Source: an uncultured SAR116 cluster alpha proteobacterium (lineage in GTDB: Bacteria; Pseudomonadota; Alphaproteobacteria; Puniceispirillales; GCA-002684695). Taken from it: DNA of 38,451 nt. The stretch spans positions 1 through 38,451 of the forward strand of contig CACMFN010000015.1 of the NCBI GenBank assembly GCA_902612965.1, written 5' to 3'. Made by a program: the position numbers and the translations under genes. This document shows positions 7,428 to 15,773 of this stretch, piece by piece; the first letter of the stretch is position 1; every line of letters begins with the position of its first letter. The notes under the pieces are model-generated. The model saw nothing but the letters and a program-made list of their open reading frames with translations, had not been told where the DNA came from and searched no databases.

Positions 7428-7455
7428 TTGAAATTATTTTTTAATTTTATATCAT
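7428..7455 (+). promoter_or_regulatory. Probable promoter of the small-RNA locus
   Basis: TTGAAA (7428-7433) and TATCAT (7450-7455) are separated by 16 bases and lie just upstream of the first hairpin of the putative RNA. The sequence is very AT-rich, so chance matches are common; position relative to the hairpins and terminator is the main support. Confidence 0.4.
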
Positions 7456-7500
7456 TTAGGCTCAGCTTTGTTAAGCAGCTGAGTTTAGTTGAGGAAATAA

Positions 7501-7530
7501 AAAAATATATTAAACAAAAATATATTAAAC
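7501..7530 (+). repeat. 15-bp perfect tandem repeat
   Basis: AAAAATATATTAAAC occurs twice head to tail (7501-7515 and 7516-7530). It fills the loop between the two halves of the second stem of the putative small RNA. Slippage could change its copy number. Confidence 0.9.
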
Positions 7531-7546
7531 AACTAAATCTACTTAA

Positions 7547-7572
7547 GGGTGTCGTCAGATACCCTTTTTTTT
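7547..7572 (+). terminator. Rho-independent terminator
   Basis: A 7-bp stem (GGGTGTC with GATACCC, one G-T pair) with a 4-base loop GTCA is extended outward by two A-T pairs and followed by eight consecutive T. It is the clearest intrinsic terminator in the window. Confidence 0.85.
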
Positions 7573-7616
7573 GTGGCATGTTTTTTGCTGTATTTTGTAT
7601 GATTTTAGGAGATTTT

Positions 7617-7817
7617 ATGGAACCACTTTCTATTATTTCGCTTTTTTTTAATTTAGCAACTTTCAATTCAAATCATGAAATAAACTCTAATAATATTCAG
7701 CAACAATACCATTCAGTTTATCAAGTGAAGCAAGAGATTTTTAATGGATCTTTTGAAAATTCAAATTTATACAACGTTAAGAATATTTCAAATTTGAATA
7801 TTTCTCTAAATAATTAG
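7617..7817 (+). CDS. Hypothetical 66-aa protein
   Basis: I chose the ATG at 7617 because TTAGGAG sits six bases upstream, a strong ribosome binding site for this AT-rich genome. The longer frame that begins at 7428 would run through a terminator. The product MEPLSIISLFFNLATFN... has a short hydrophobic N-terminus (residues 4-15) and an Asn/Gln/Ser-rich remainder with no recognisable domain. It lies between the small-RNA terminator and yidD. It may be a genuine small secreted or membrane-associated protein or a chance frame. No family is recognised. Confidence 0.4.
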   Translation: MEPLSIISLFFNLATFNSNHEINSNNIQQQYHSVYQVKQEIFNGSFENSNLYNVKNISNLNISLNN

Positions 7818-7897
7818 TTCTCTATTTATCAATATCTTGACTAAATTATGTTTCAGGACTAACAAGTCTCTATATTCTCACAAGTTAAAATATTATA

Positions 7898-8131
7898 ATG
7901 AATATATTAAAAACTTTTTTTATTTCTCTGATAAAGTTTTATAAGTTAGTTATATCACCATTTTTAGGAGTTAATTGCAGATATGTACCAACATGCTCTG
8001 ATTATGCAATTCAATCTATCGAACAAAAAGGTATAATACGAGGTCTTTATTCTTCTTTTAAAAGGATATTAAGGTGTCATCCTTTTGGAGGTTCTGGTTA
8101 TGATCCGGTTAGTAATAAGCGAAGAAACTAA
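7898..8131 (+). CDS. yidD: Membrane protein insertion efficiency factor YidD
   Basis: The 77-aa protein carries the YidD (DUF37) signature: an amphipathic N-terminus (FFISLIKFYKLVISPFLG), the conserved Cys pair in NCRYVPTCSDYA, a basic middle (GLYSSFKRILRCHPFGGSGYDPV) and a short basic tail. YidD is a membrane-associated helper of YidC-dependent protein insertion. The usual neighbours rnpA, yidC and rpmH are not in the window. It precedes the PCMT-like gene by 23 bases on the same strand. Confidence 0.93.
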   Translation: MNILKTFFISLIKFYKLVISPFLGVNCRYVPTCSDYAIQSIEQKGIIRGLYSSFKRILRCHPFGGSGYDPVSNKRRN

Positions 8132-8154
8132 TAATATCTATTCTGGAATAAAAT

Positions 8155-8811
8155 ATGGATTTTAAAATAGCTAGAAAAAATATGGTTGAAAACCAAATTA
8201 GAGCAAATAAGGTTACAAGTTTAAATGTTATAAACGCATTTTTGGATGTTCCTAGGGAAAAATTTGTTCCAGATGCTTTGCAGGAAATATCATATGTTGA
8301 TGAAGACATTCAGTTATCTAGAAATCGATTTATGATGAAACCAATGATTTTAGCAAGGTTGTTCCAGTCTCTAAATTTAAAGGGAAATGAAAATATTCTT
8401 CATGTAGGATCTAACTCAGGTTACGGATCTGCTATTTTATCCAGAATGTGTTCATCAGTTATTTCTTTAGAATCAGACAAAAAATTATTTGAAACATCCA
8501 TCCATACTTTTTCAAACATGGGATTTGATAATGTTGTTCCGTTGCATGGTTCAATGGAAAATGGAGTAGAAAAAGAAGCACCATTTGATATCATATTTAT
8601 TGAAGGTTCTATTGAAACAGAGCCTAAAAGCCTCTTTGGTCAACTTAATGAAAATGGTAAATTGATAGCTATTATTAGGCCAGAAAATATTAAAATTGGC
8701 AAAGCGAAACTTTTTTTTAAAATCAGTAATGAAATCGGCCTAGAAAATCTATTTGATGCTCAAGTCAGTAAATTATCAATTTTTAAATCAAAAACTAAAT
8801 TTTCATTTTAA
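8155..8811 (+). CDS. PCMT-family methyltransferase-like protein, degenerate SAM motif
   Basis: The 218-aa product belongs to the protein-L-isoaspartate O-methyltransferase superfamily. It shows the N-terminal helix RKNMVENQIRANKV, the VPREKFVP turn and a Rossmann core. A PCMT paralogue just upstream of tolC is common in alphaproteobacteria. The SAM-binding motif I reads LHVGSNSGYG (82-91), where the second pcm of this window has LEIGTGSGYQ: the acidic residue is His and the middle Gly is Asn. The substrate-loop motif GEGQTISQP is also absent (LSRNRFMMKP instead). Catalytic activity is therefore doubtful, though the fold is probably kept. It may act with the tolC/popZ genes that follow. Confidence 0.85.
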   Translation: MDFKIARKNMVENQIRANKVTSLNVINAFLDVPREKFVPDALQEISYVDEDIQLSRNRFMMKPMILARLFQSLNLKGNENILHVGSNSGYGSAILSRMCSSVISLESDKKLFETSIHTFSNMGFDNVVPLHGSMENGVEKEAPFDIIFIEGSIETEPKSLFGQLNENGKLIAIIRPENIKIGKAKLFFKISNEIGLENLFDAQVSKLSIFKSKTKFSF

Positions 8812-8879
8812 TAATAAAATTACTAACAAAATTTAAATTATTTTTATATAATGTTAGTTAACAGATTATTGAGTGTGAA

Positions 8880-10241
8880 ATGTTTATAAAATTTTTATCA
8901 AAATTCATTATAATTTTAATATTTTTTATTCCAGGAAGTTTTATTTTTGCGCAAACTCTTGAAGATTCTATTCAAAAAGGACTAGAAAAATCAAATACTT
9001 TACATGCAGCAAGTTTAGAATGGGCATCCTTAAATGAGAAACTTAAACAGTCATCTGCAGGAAAAGAAATAATTGGATCATTAAGTGGTTCATTATCAGA
9101 ATCTTTTTCTGGAAACTCAGGAGATTATAGTAATAGCTTTAGTAATAGTGTAACAGCCACAATATCAAAAAAACTTTATGACGGTGGAGTAAGTAAATCT
9201 TCAGAGAAAATTAATAATTTAAATATAGATAAAAAGTCTATTCAAATAAAAATACTTGAACAGAGTATTATTCTAGAAATAATAAACTCTCATTTAAATG
9301 TATTTTTATCTCAGAAAATTAGAGATCTTCGAGAAAAGAATTTTTTAAGAGTTAAAGAGCAGGTTGAAGCAAATAAAGCTAGATATCAAGCAGGAGCAAT
9401 TAACAAAACATCGATGGCAGAATCAGAGGCGAGACTAGCTCGAGCCAATTCGCAACTTATTGAAGCTAAACTAGATTTAAATAATTCTATAGAGCAATTT
9501 TTTTCAAAAGTTGGTGAAACTCCCGGTGATTTAACAATTCCAACGGAAGTAATGAATATCCCTCAAGATGAAGAAAATGCTGTCTCGCGAGCTGAAAAAT
9601 TCTCATTAAATATAGCTCTCGCAAAATTAAATTTATTAATAAACCAAGCACAATATGACTCTCTCATTTCGTCTGTAATGCCAAATGTAACTACTTCATT
9701 GTCAGGAACAATTTCTGAATCTACTAGGAATGGAAATAATGAGGGTGTGACTTTATCTCTTTCACTCAGCAGTCCGATATTTTATACTCCAGCTACTTCA
9801 TCAAAAAATAGAGAGATAGTTGCTCAAGCTAGAGCTTTAAATTATAATTTAGATGAGGCAATAAAATTAACAAATTTAAATGTAAAGTTGAAACTTAATA
9901 ACTTAGTTTCAAAAAAATCAATTATTTCTGCTGTTGAAGAGGAATTAAATGCTGCAAGAATTGCTTCTGAAGCTACTCTGAAAGAAAATCAATTTGGCGC
10001 AAAAACTATACTTGATGTTTTAGATTCTGAAATAAACGTTTTAAATTCTGAAATAAGTTTGTGGAGGGCTAAATGTGATTTGGTAAGATCTTCATTTGAA
10101 ATTCTTTCTGAAACAGGAGAGTTGCATACAGAGAGACTTGGGTTCAAGCCAACAGCTCCACAGTATAAGTACATTGAAATAGTGGCACCGCCTTTGCCGT
10201 CCCCATTTTCAGTAATTAATCCTAGAAAATTATTTCAATAA
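8880..10241 (+). CDS. tolC: TolC-family outer membrane efflux protein
   Basis: The 453-aa protein has a cleavable signal peptide (hydrophobic residues 4-24, ending SFIFAQ). Two repeats of the OEP fold follow, each with Asn/Ser-rich beta strands (SLSGSLSESFSGN around 65; LSGTISESTRNG around 280) and long heptad helices (for example RVKEQVEANKARYQAGAINK around 160). It forms the trimeric outer-membrane channel for type I secretion and RND efflux. The C-terminal FGAKTILDVLDSEINVLNSE is characteristic. It shares one base with the next gene (TAATG). The inner-membrane partners are not in the window. Confidence 0.93.
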   Translation: MFIKFLSKFIIILIFFIPGSFIFAQTLEDSIQKGLEKSNTLHAASLEWASLNEKLKQSSAGKEIIGSLSGSLSESFSGNSGDYSNSFSNSVTATISKKLYDGGVSKSSEKINNLNIDKKSIQIKILEQSIILEIINSHLNVFLSQKIRDLREKNFLRVKEQVEANKARYQAGAINKTSMAESEARLARANSQLIEAKLDLNNSIEQFFSKVGETPGDLTIPTEVMNIPQDEENAVSRAEKFSLNIALAKLNLLINQAQYDSLISSVMPNVTTSLSGTISESTRNGNNEGVTLSLSLSSPIFYTPATSSKNREIVAQARALNYNLDEAIKLTNLNVKLKLNNLVSKKSIISAVEEELNAARIASEATLKENQFGAKTILDVLDSEINVLNSEISLWRAKCDLVRSSFEILSETGELHTERLGFKPTAPQYKYIEIVAPPLPSPFSVINPRKLFQ

Positions 10242-10735
10242 TGAATGAGAATAATAAATCTAATATAAGTAAAGATGATTTATTAAATGTTCGAAAGATC
10301 ATTGAAAAGGAAATGCATCAAGAGGTAACAGATCCATTATTCTTAACTGATATTATCTCTATTGATGAAAATAAAACTGATAAAAATAAATTATTACAAT
10401 CTAATAATCTCAATCTTTTGATTAAGAATGTAATTAAGGATATTATTTCACAAGAATTAAAAATTTGGTTAGAAAAAAACCTATCCTCTACTATAAGTCC
10501 TATTTTAAGAGATTATCTCCATAATTCTAGAAAAAATCCATCAAGTCAAAATAAAAGAAAGCTAACAAAAGATATTAATGCACAACCTAAAGTAAAAATT
10601 AAAACTAAATTAAGTAAAAGAAATTTTGAGCAAATGACCTTAGAAGAACTGCAGAAGGAAGTTGTTAATAAAGGTATAAAATTAGATAAAAGAAATGGTA
10701 AAAAAACTTTAATATCTTTGTTGTCAAAAAGTTAA
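10241..10735 (+). CDS. PopZ-like (DUF2497) polar organising protein
   Basis: The 164-aa protein sits between tolC and valS, the usual place of DUF2497/PopZ genes in alphaproteobacteria. The N-terminal SKDDLLNVRKIIEKE matches the DUF2497 start (a DIL-x-x-IRKII helix). Residues ~66-95 (VIKDIISQELKIWLEKNLSS and following) match the PopZ C-terminal oligomerisation helices (LLREWLDENLP pattern). PopZ forms the pole-localised matrix that anchors ParB and centromeres. Here the protein does not end after those helices: a Lys-rich linker leads to a last segment (MTLEELQKEVVNKGIKLDKR...) resembling a SAP/HeH helix-loop-helix. That extension is unusual to me. Translation is coupled to tolC by TAATG. Confidence 0.75.
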   Translation: MNENNKSNISKDDLLNVRKIIEKEMHQEVTDPLFLTDIISIDENKTDKNKLLQSNNLNLLIKNVIKDIISQELKIWLEKNLSSTISPILRDYLHNSRKNPSSQNKRKLTKDINAQPKVKIKTKLSKRNFEQMTLEELQKEVVNKGIKLDKRNGKKTLISLLSKS

Positions 10736-10749
10736 GTATATCAGAAGTT

Positions 10750-13407
10750 ATGCTTGAAAATCAATTTGATCATAAAACTAAAGAAAAAGAGTGGTATAAT
10801 ATTTGGGAAAGCTCTGGCGCTTTTTCTGCAATTCTAGATAGTTCAAAAAAACCTTATACTATTATGATGCCACCTCCTAATGTTACTGGAAACCTCCATA
10901 TTGGACACGCTCTTACCTTCACTCTTCAAGATATTTTAATCCGTTTTAAAAGGAAGTTAGGTTTTGATGTTCTATGGCAACCAGGAATGGACCATGCAGG
11001 AATAGCAACCCAAATGGTTGTAGAAAGAAATTTATTAAAAGAAGGAATATTAAGAACAGATTTAGGTAGAGAAGAATTTGTAAAAAAAATATGGGAATGG
11101 AAAGAAGAATCTGGGGGAATGATAACCAAACAACTTAGATCTTTGGGTGCAACTCCTGATTGGAAGCGTGAACGCTTTACATTAGATGAAGGCTTATCAA
11201 AAGCAGTAAGAAAAGTTTTTGTTCAACTTTATAATGAAGGCTTAATATACAAAGACAACCGACTGGTAAATTGGGATCCTAAACTTTTAACTGCAATTTC
11301 TGATTTGGAAGTTGAAAACAAATCTGAAAAATCTAAAATGTGGTATATAAAATATTCTACAAAAGATAAAAAAAATTCTATAATTGTTGCAACAACTAGA
11401 CCAGAGACGATGCTTGGTGATACTGCCGTAGCAGTTCATCCCCAAGATAAAAGGTATAGTGATTTAGTTGGTAAAACTCTTATTTTACCATTAGTCAATA
11501 GAGAAATTCCAGTTATAGCTGACGAATATTCTGATCCTGATAAGGGGTCTGGAGCCGTAAAAATTACTCCGGGACACGACTTTAATGATTTTGAAGTAGG
11601 TAGAAGACATAATCTAGAAATTATAAATATATTTGATGAAAATGCCTGCATCGTGGATAAAAAGTTTGCTAAAAATTACATAGGCTTAGATAGATTTGAA
11701 GCAAGAAAAAAAGTTATTGAAGATTTAGAAAAAGAAAAGCTTATTGTTAAAATAGAAGAAGTTGAAAATGTTCTTCCTTATGGTGATCGCTCAGGTGTAA
11801 TTATTGAACCATGGCTAATGGAGCAATGGTATGTCAACGCAAAGGAGCTAGCTAAACCGACTATCCAAGCTGTAGAAGAAGGAAAAATGAAATTCATTCC
11901 AAAAAATTGGGAAAATTTATTTTTTGAGTGGATGCGTAATATTCAACCATGGTGTATTTCAAGACAATTATGGTGGGGACATAGAATACCTGTATGGTAT
12001 GGACCAGATAAAAAAATTTTTGTTGAGTTAGATGAAGAAACAGCACTAAAAAAAGCTGAAGAGCATTATGGAAAAAAAGTAAATCTACAACAAGAAAATG
12101 ATGTTTTAGATACTTGGTTTTCATCTGCTTTATGGCCTTTCTCTACTTTAGGATGGCCCAATGACACTAAGGAAATCAAAAAGTATTACCCAGGTTCTGT
12201 TTTAGTTACTGGCTTTGATATTATCTTTTTTTGGGTTGCAAGGATGATGATGATGGGTATGCATTTTATGGATCAAAAAGTTCCATTTAAAGATATATAC
12301 ATTCATGGTTTAGTCAGAGATGAAAAAGGTCAAAAAATGTCTAAGTCTAAAGGGAATGTTATGGACCCGTTAGATTTATCTGAAAAATATGGTGCTGATG
12401 CTTTAAGGTTTACACTAGCTGCATTAGCAACTCAAGGCAGTGATATTAAATTATCTGAAACTAGGATTGCAGGATACAGAAACTTTTCTACTAAAATTTG
12501 GAATGCTACTAAATTTTTAGAGTATAATAAATGTACTTTCAATAAAGACTATAGACCAAAAAAATTAAAAAATAATATTAATATTTGGATTGTTAATGAG
12601 TTTAATTCAACTTTAAAAAAATTATATGACAATTTGAACTCTTATAAATTTAATGAGGCAGCTGATAATATATATAAATTTTTTTGGAATAGTTATTGTG
12701 ATTGGTACATAGAACTTATAAAGCCTTCATTGTCAAAAAAATCTGTTTCAAAGGATATATCTGAGTTTAGGAATGTTTCAAGTTGGATTTTATTCAATAG
12801 TTTATCAATTATAAATCCATTTATGCCTTATGTTACAGAAACTTTGTCAAAAGAATACTTTGGTTCCAAAGAATTATTAATTGTTTCTGAATGGCCAGAA
12901 CCATGCTTAATTGAAGACAATAATATCGCCAAGAATGAGATTAATTTTTTAATATCTTTATTAACCGAAATTAGGACAATTAGATCTGAATTAAATATTC
13001 CTTATAAACAAAAACTAGAATTGTTAATTAAAAATAATGAAAATCAGAAACTTTCGATAATTACAAAATATGAAGATATTATTTGTAATATTAGTAAACT
13101 TTTTTCAATTAAAATAATTAGTCACGAATTTCCAAATGGTTCTGCAACAGGAGTTGTAGGAGAGTTGTCAATTGGTATACCATTATCAGGCACGATAAAC
13201 TTAGATGATGAAATTATAAGATTAAAAAAAGAAATTAGTAAAGTAGATGAGGATATATTAAAATTTGATCAAAATCTTAGTAATAAAAATTTTATTAATC
13301 GCGCTCCTGAAAAAGTTGTAAATGAACTTAAAAATAAAAGAAATGCTTCAATTGATAAAAAAACTAAATTGAATGAGGCCTTAAATAGGGTAGATTTTAA
13401 AAAGTAG
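10750..13407 (+). CDS. valS: Valyl-tRNA synthetase
   Basis: The 885-aa class I synthetase shows the HIGH motif at residues 50-53 (NVTGNLHIGHAL), an editing domain with TTRPETMLGDTAVAV, the KMSKS motif at 529-533 and an anticodon-binding helical domain. The C-terminal coiled-coil arm (about 820-885) is rich in Lys, Glu and Asn. Length and order match bacterial ValS. It follows the PopZ-like gene by 14 bases. Its last 11 bases overlap the convergent xth gene. Confidence 0.98.
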   Translation: MLENQFDHKTKEKEWYNIWESSGAFSAILDSSKKPYTIMMPPPNVTGNLHIGHALTFTLQDILIRFKRKLGFDVLWQPGMDHAGIATQMVVERNLLKEGILRTDLGREEFVKKIWEWKEESGGMITKQLRSLGATPDWKRERFTLDEGLSKAVRKVFVQLYNEGLIYKDNRLVNWDPKLLTAISDLEVENKSEKSKMWYIKYSTKDKKNSIIVATTRPETMLGDTAVAVHPQDKRYSDLVGKTLILPLVNREIPVIADEYSDPDKGSGAVKITPGHDFNDFEVGRRHNLEIINIFDENACIVDKKFAKNYIGLDRFEARKKVIEDLEKEKLIVKIEEVENVLPYGDRSGVIIEPWLMEQWYVNAKELAKPTIQAVEEGKMKFIPKNWENLFFEWMRNIQPWCISRQLWWGHRIPVWYGPDKKIFVELDEETALKKAEEHYGKKVNLQQENDVLDTWFSSALWPFSTLGWPNDTKEIKKYYPGSVLVTGFDIIFFWVARMMMMGMHFMDQKVPFKDIYIHGLVRDEKGQKMSKSKGNVMDPLDLSEKYGADALRFTLAALATQGSDIKLSETRIAGYRNFSTKIWNATKFLEYNKCTFNKDYRPKKLKNNINIWIVNEFNSTLKKLYDNLNSYKFNEAADNIYKFFWNSYCDWYIELIKPSLSKKSVSKDISEFRNVSSWILFNSLSIINPFMPYVTETLSKEYFGSKELLIVSEWPEPCLIEDNNIAKNEINFLISLLTEIRTIRSELNIPYKQKLELLIKNNENQKLSIITKYEDIICNISKLFSIKIISHEFPNGSATGVVGELSIGIPLSGTINLDDEIIRLKKEISKVDEDILKFDQNLSNKNFINRAPEKVVNELKNKRNASIDKKTKLNEALNRVDFKK

Positions 13408-14164
13408 CAAATATAGGTGTGTGATCGCTTGGTTTATTCAGACCGCGAAGAGACTTGTCAATTTTGCAATCTTTTATTTCGTCGGCGCCATAACTATTTA
13501 TTAAAATATGATCAATTCTGATTCCATGATCTTTATTCCAAGACCCATTTTGATAATCCCAAAAACTCCATTCACATTTATTTTTATTTATTAATCTAAA
13601 GGAATCAAAATATCCTAAGTTTTTAATTTCTCGAAATTTAAATCTTATATCTGGTATTGCCAAAGCATCATTTTTCCACACCTGTTCATCCCAGCAATCG
13701 ATTTCTTCAGGAATTATATTATAGTCACCTGCAAGTATTACAGGCATTTCAAATTTTAACAAACCTTTAGCATGTTCAATGAATGCTTCAATCCAAGATA
13801 ACTTATATTTTAATTTTTCAGAATTTATTGGATTCCCATTTGGAACATAAATTGATGAAAAAACGTAGTTTTTAATTTTAACTTCAAGGTATCTTGCTTG
13901 AGAAATTTCTTCTATAAAATTTGGTATATTTCTATTTAAAACTTCAATTGGGTATTTAGAAATTATAGCTACACCATTATATCCTTTTTGGCCAATTACT
14001 TCGACGAAATAATTATTATCTGTAAAAAAACTTTTTGGAAAATTAGCTTCTTCACATTTTATTTCTTGCAGTCCTAATACATCTATGTCTTGAGTAATTA
14101 TCCAATTAAGAACAGCTTCTTTTCTTAAGTTTATTGAATTAATGTTCCAACTTGCAAATTTCAT
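13397..14164 (-). CDS. xth: Exodeoxyribonuclease III
   Basis: This 255-aa AP endonuclease/3'-exonuclease acts in base excision repair. I start it at the ATG at 14164, which overlaps the erpA stop by one base (TAATG) and gives the canonical N-terminus MKFASWNINS; a longer frame adds ten unlikely residues inside erpA. Motifs seen are LGLQEIKC (metal-binding Glu), GDYNI, an RIDHILIN strand and the C-terminal SDHTPI with catalytic Asp-His. Its 3' end overlaps valS on the other strand, leaving no room for a terminator. Confidence 0.96.
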   Translation of the reverse strand: MKFASWNINSINLRKEAVLNWIITQDIDVLGLQEIKCEEANFPKSFFTDNNYFVEVIGQKGYNGVAIISKYPIEVLNRNIPNFIEEISQARYLEVKIKNYVFSSIYVPNGNPINSEKLKYKLSWIEAFIEHAKGLLKFEMPVILAGDYNIIPEEIDCWDEQVWKNDALAIPDIRFKFREIKNLGYFDSFRLINKNKCEWSFWDYQNGSWNKDHGIRIDHILINSYGADEIKDCKIDKSLRGLNKPSDHTPIFATF

Positions 14165-14511
14165 TAAATAGAAAAAGATGTTCCGCAGCCGCAACTAGAA
14201 GATGCATTTGGATTGTTCACTTGAAAAAAAGATCCTGATAAATCATCAATAAAATCAAGCATACTTCCATCTAAAAATGTTAATGACATTTCATCAATTG
14301 TTATTTCTGTATTATGGTATTTAAATATTAGGTCATCTTCATTTCTATTTTTATCAAAACTAAAATCATATTGAAAGCCAGAGCATCCGCCTCCGTTAAC
14401 TTTAAGCCTAAAGAAACAATTTTTTTCTTCTTGTTTTAACAAATATTGTATTCTAAGAGCGGCATTTTTTGATACTGCGAATTTCTGTTTAATTTCTGAT
14501 AATGTGCTCAT
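14164..14511 (-). CDS. erpA: Iron-sulfur cluster insertion protein (ErpA/IscA type)
   Basis: The 115-aa A-type carrier delivers Fe-S clusters to apoproteins. The three ligands are present: Cys43 in GGGCSGFQYDF, and Cys107 and Cys109 in SSCGCGTSF. Alphaproteobacteria commonly place this gene beside xth and dgt as here. Whether it is strictly ErpA or IscA cannot be told from sequence reading alone. It is divergent from dgt with 80 bases between, which must hold both promoters. Confidence 0.93.
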   Translation of the reverse strand: MSTLSEIKQKFAVSKNAALRIQYLLKQEEKNCFFRLKVNGGGCSGFQYDFSFDKNRNEDDLIFKYHNTEITIDEMSLTFLDGSMLDFIDDLSGSFFQVNNPNASSSCGCGTSFSI

Positions 14512-14591
14512 AAATATAAAATCAATGATTAAAATTTTAATATAATATATAAAATATAAATATTAAACAATTTACTACATATTTAGTTTAT

Positions 14592-15773
14592 ATGACCAAC
14601 CCAGACAATAGAATTCTATCAAATTATGCAACTTTTTCTCAAAAGACTAAAGGAAGAATGATTTTTGAGAATCATATTGATGGGCGAACTTGTTTTCAAA
14701 GAGACAGAGATAGGATACTTCATTCAGCAGCTTTCAGAAGATTGAAACATAAAACACAGGTTTTTCTCAATGAGCAAGGTGATTATTACAGAACTAGACT
14801 TACTCATACAATTGAAGTCTCACAGATTTCACGATCTATTTCTTTTGCATTAAATTTAAATGAAGATCTAACAGAAGCAATCGCCTTGTCACATGATTTG
14901 GGCCATCCGCCATTTGGGCATGCAGGTGAGGAAATTCTAAATGAAAAAATGATTTCTTTCGGAGGATTTGACCATAATGAACAAGCACTGAGAATTTTAT
15001 GTGAATTAGAAAAAAGATATCCAAACTTTATTGGATTAAATCTATGTTGGGAAACTTTGGACGGTATAATTAAACATAATGGTATAATTGACAAGCCTAG
15101 ACAATTTTTAAAAATTTTAGACAGTAAGTTTCAATTCGACTTAAATTCCAACACGTCTTTAGAAGGTCAGGTGGCTGCAATTGCAGATGATATTGCTTAT
15201 TTAACACATGATTTTGATGATGGCCTAAACTCTGGTATATTAAATATAAATCAAATTAAAAATTTACCAATTATTGATATGATTATTAAGGAAATTAGTA
15301 ATAAATTTATAAATATTACTGATCAATTTCTAGCTCACGAAATGGTTAGAAGGTTGATTGCCGTTTTAGTTCAAGACACAATTAATAATAGTAAATTGAA
15401 TATTAAAAACCATAACATTCAATCAGTTGAAAATGTAAAACACTGTCCAAAACCAATTGTTTGCTTTAGTAGTAAAACTTTATCTAATGTATCAGTAATT
15501 AGGGATTTTCTTCTAAATAAATTATGGCATCATCCAAAAGTAGATAAATCAAAATCATTAGGTAAAAAGGTAATTTCTGATCTTTTTGATTTTTTTATTA
15601 AAGATCCAAATATTTTAATTAATGAAGAAAAATTATATAATAATAAAAAAATAATGGCTGGTAAATGTCCTAAATCCTTAGAAAGATTTATTGCTGATAA
15701 AATTGCTAGCCTAACTGATCGTAATGCACTAGAAATGCATAAAAAATACTTCAAGAGCAATTATATTTTATGA
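14592..15773 (+). CDS. dgt: Deoxyguanosinetriphosphate triphosphohydrolase-like HD protein
   Basis: The 393-aa HD-domain protein hydrolyses dNTPs to nucleoside and triphosphate, lowering or balancing dNTP pools. Motifs are RDRDRILHSAAFRRLKHKTQVF (the dGTPase N-terminal signature, 37-58), His72 (THTIEVSQ), His101-Asp102 in HDLGHPPFGHAGE, FDHNEQ, and the distal Asp in IADDIAYLTHD. The length fits the short alphaproteobacterial type. Its stop overlaps the argS start as ATGA, the first link of a long plus-strand run. Confidence 0.95.
   Translation: MTNPDNRILSNYATFSQKTKGRMIFENHIDGRTCFQRDRDRILHSAAFRRLKHKTQVFLNEQGDYYRTRLTHTIEVSQISRSISFALNLNEDLTEAIALSHDLGHPPFGHAGEEILNEKMISFGGFDHNEQALRILCELEKRYPNFIGLNLCWETLDGIIKHNGIIDKPRQFLKILDSKFQFDLNSNTSLEGQVAAIADDIAYLTHDFDDGLNSGILNINQIKNLPIIDMIIKEISNKFINITDQFLAHEMVRRLIAVLVQDTINNSKLNIKNHNIQSVENVKHCPKPIVCFSSKTLSNVSVIRDFLLNKLWHHPKVDKSKSLGKKVISDLFDFFIKDPNILINEEKLYNNKKIMAGKCPKSLERFIADKIASLTDRNALEMHKKYFKSNYIL

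Larger units (their letters stand above)
7459..7572 (+). ncRNA. Putative small RNA with three hairpins and its own terminator
   Basis: Three perfect or near-perfect stems follow each other. Stem one is CTCAGCT (7461-7467) with AGCTGAG (7477-7483). Stem two is TTTAGTTG (7484-7491) with CAACTAAA (7530-7537). Stem three is GGGTGTC (7547-7553) with GATACCC (7558-7564), followed by eight T. A promoter-like pair lies just upstream. The loop of stem two is a pure tandem repeat. The 129-aa frame that crosses the region would have to translate the terminator, which argues against it being coding. The length is about 110 nt, and it does not resemble 6S, tmRNA, SRP RNA or RNase P RNA as I know them. An alternative is that only the third hairpin is functional, as terminator of the VOC gene. 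Confidence 0.55.

Noticed and set aside
7501-7530. Tandem repeat considered as a CRISPR remnant
   Set aside because: The units are only 15 bases, directly abutting with no spacers, and no cas genes are present anywhere in the window.
7428-7616. Upstream extension of the 66-aa gene, giving a 129-aa frame
   Set aside because: It would translate three hairpins, a tandem repeat and a strong intrinsic terminator, and it begins without a ribosome site; the ATG at 7617 has a strong one.
8155-8811. Calling this gene pcm
   Set aside because: The motifs for SAM binding and substrate are altered and a canonical pcm follows surE at 24425, so only a family-level name is justified.
11894-12124. Minus-strand frame within valS
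   Set aside because: It is one of many antisense frames over strongly conserved genes; it has no ribosome site and no recognisable motif.
13397-14194. Longer xth start adding ten residues
   Set aside because: The extra residues lie inside erpA; the ATG at 14164 is coupled to the erpA stop and gives the canonical MKFASWNINS start.
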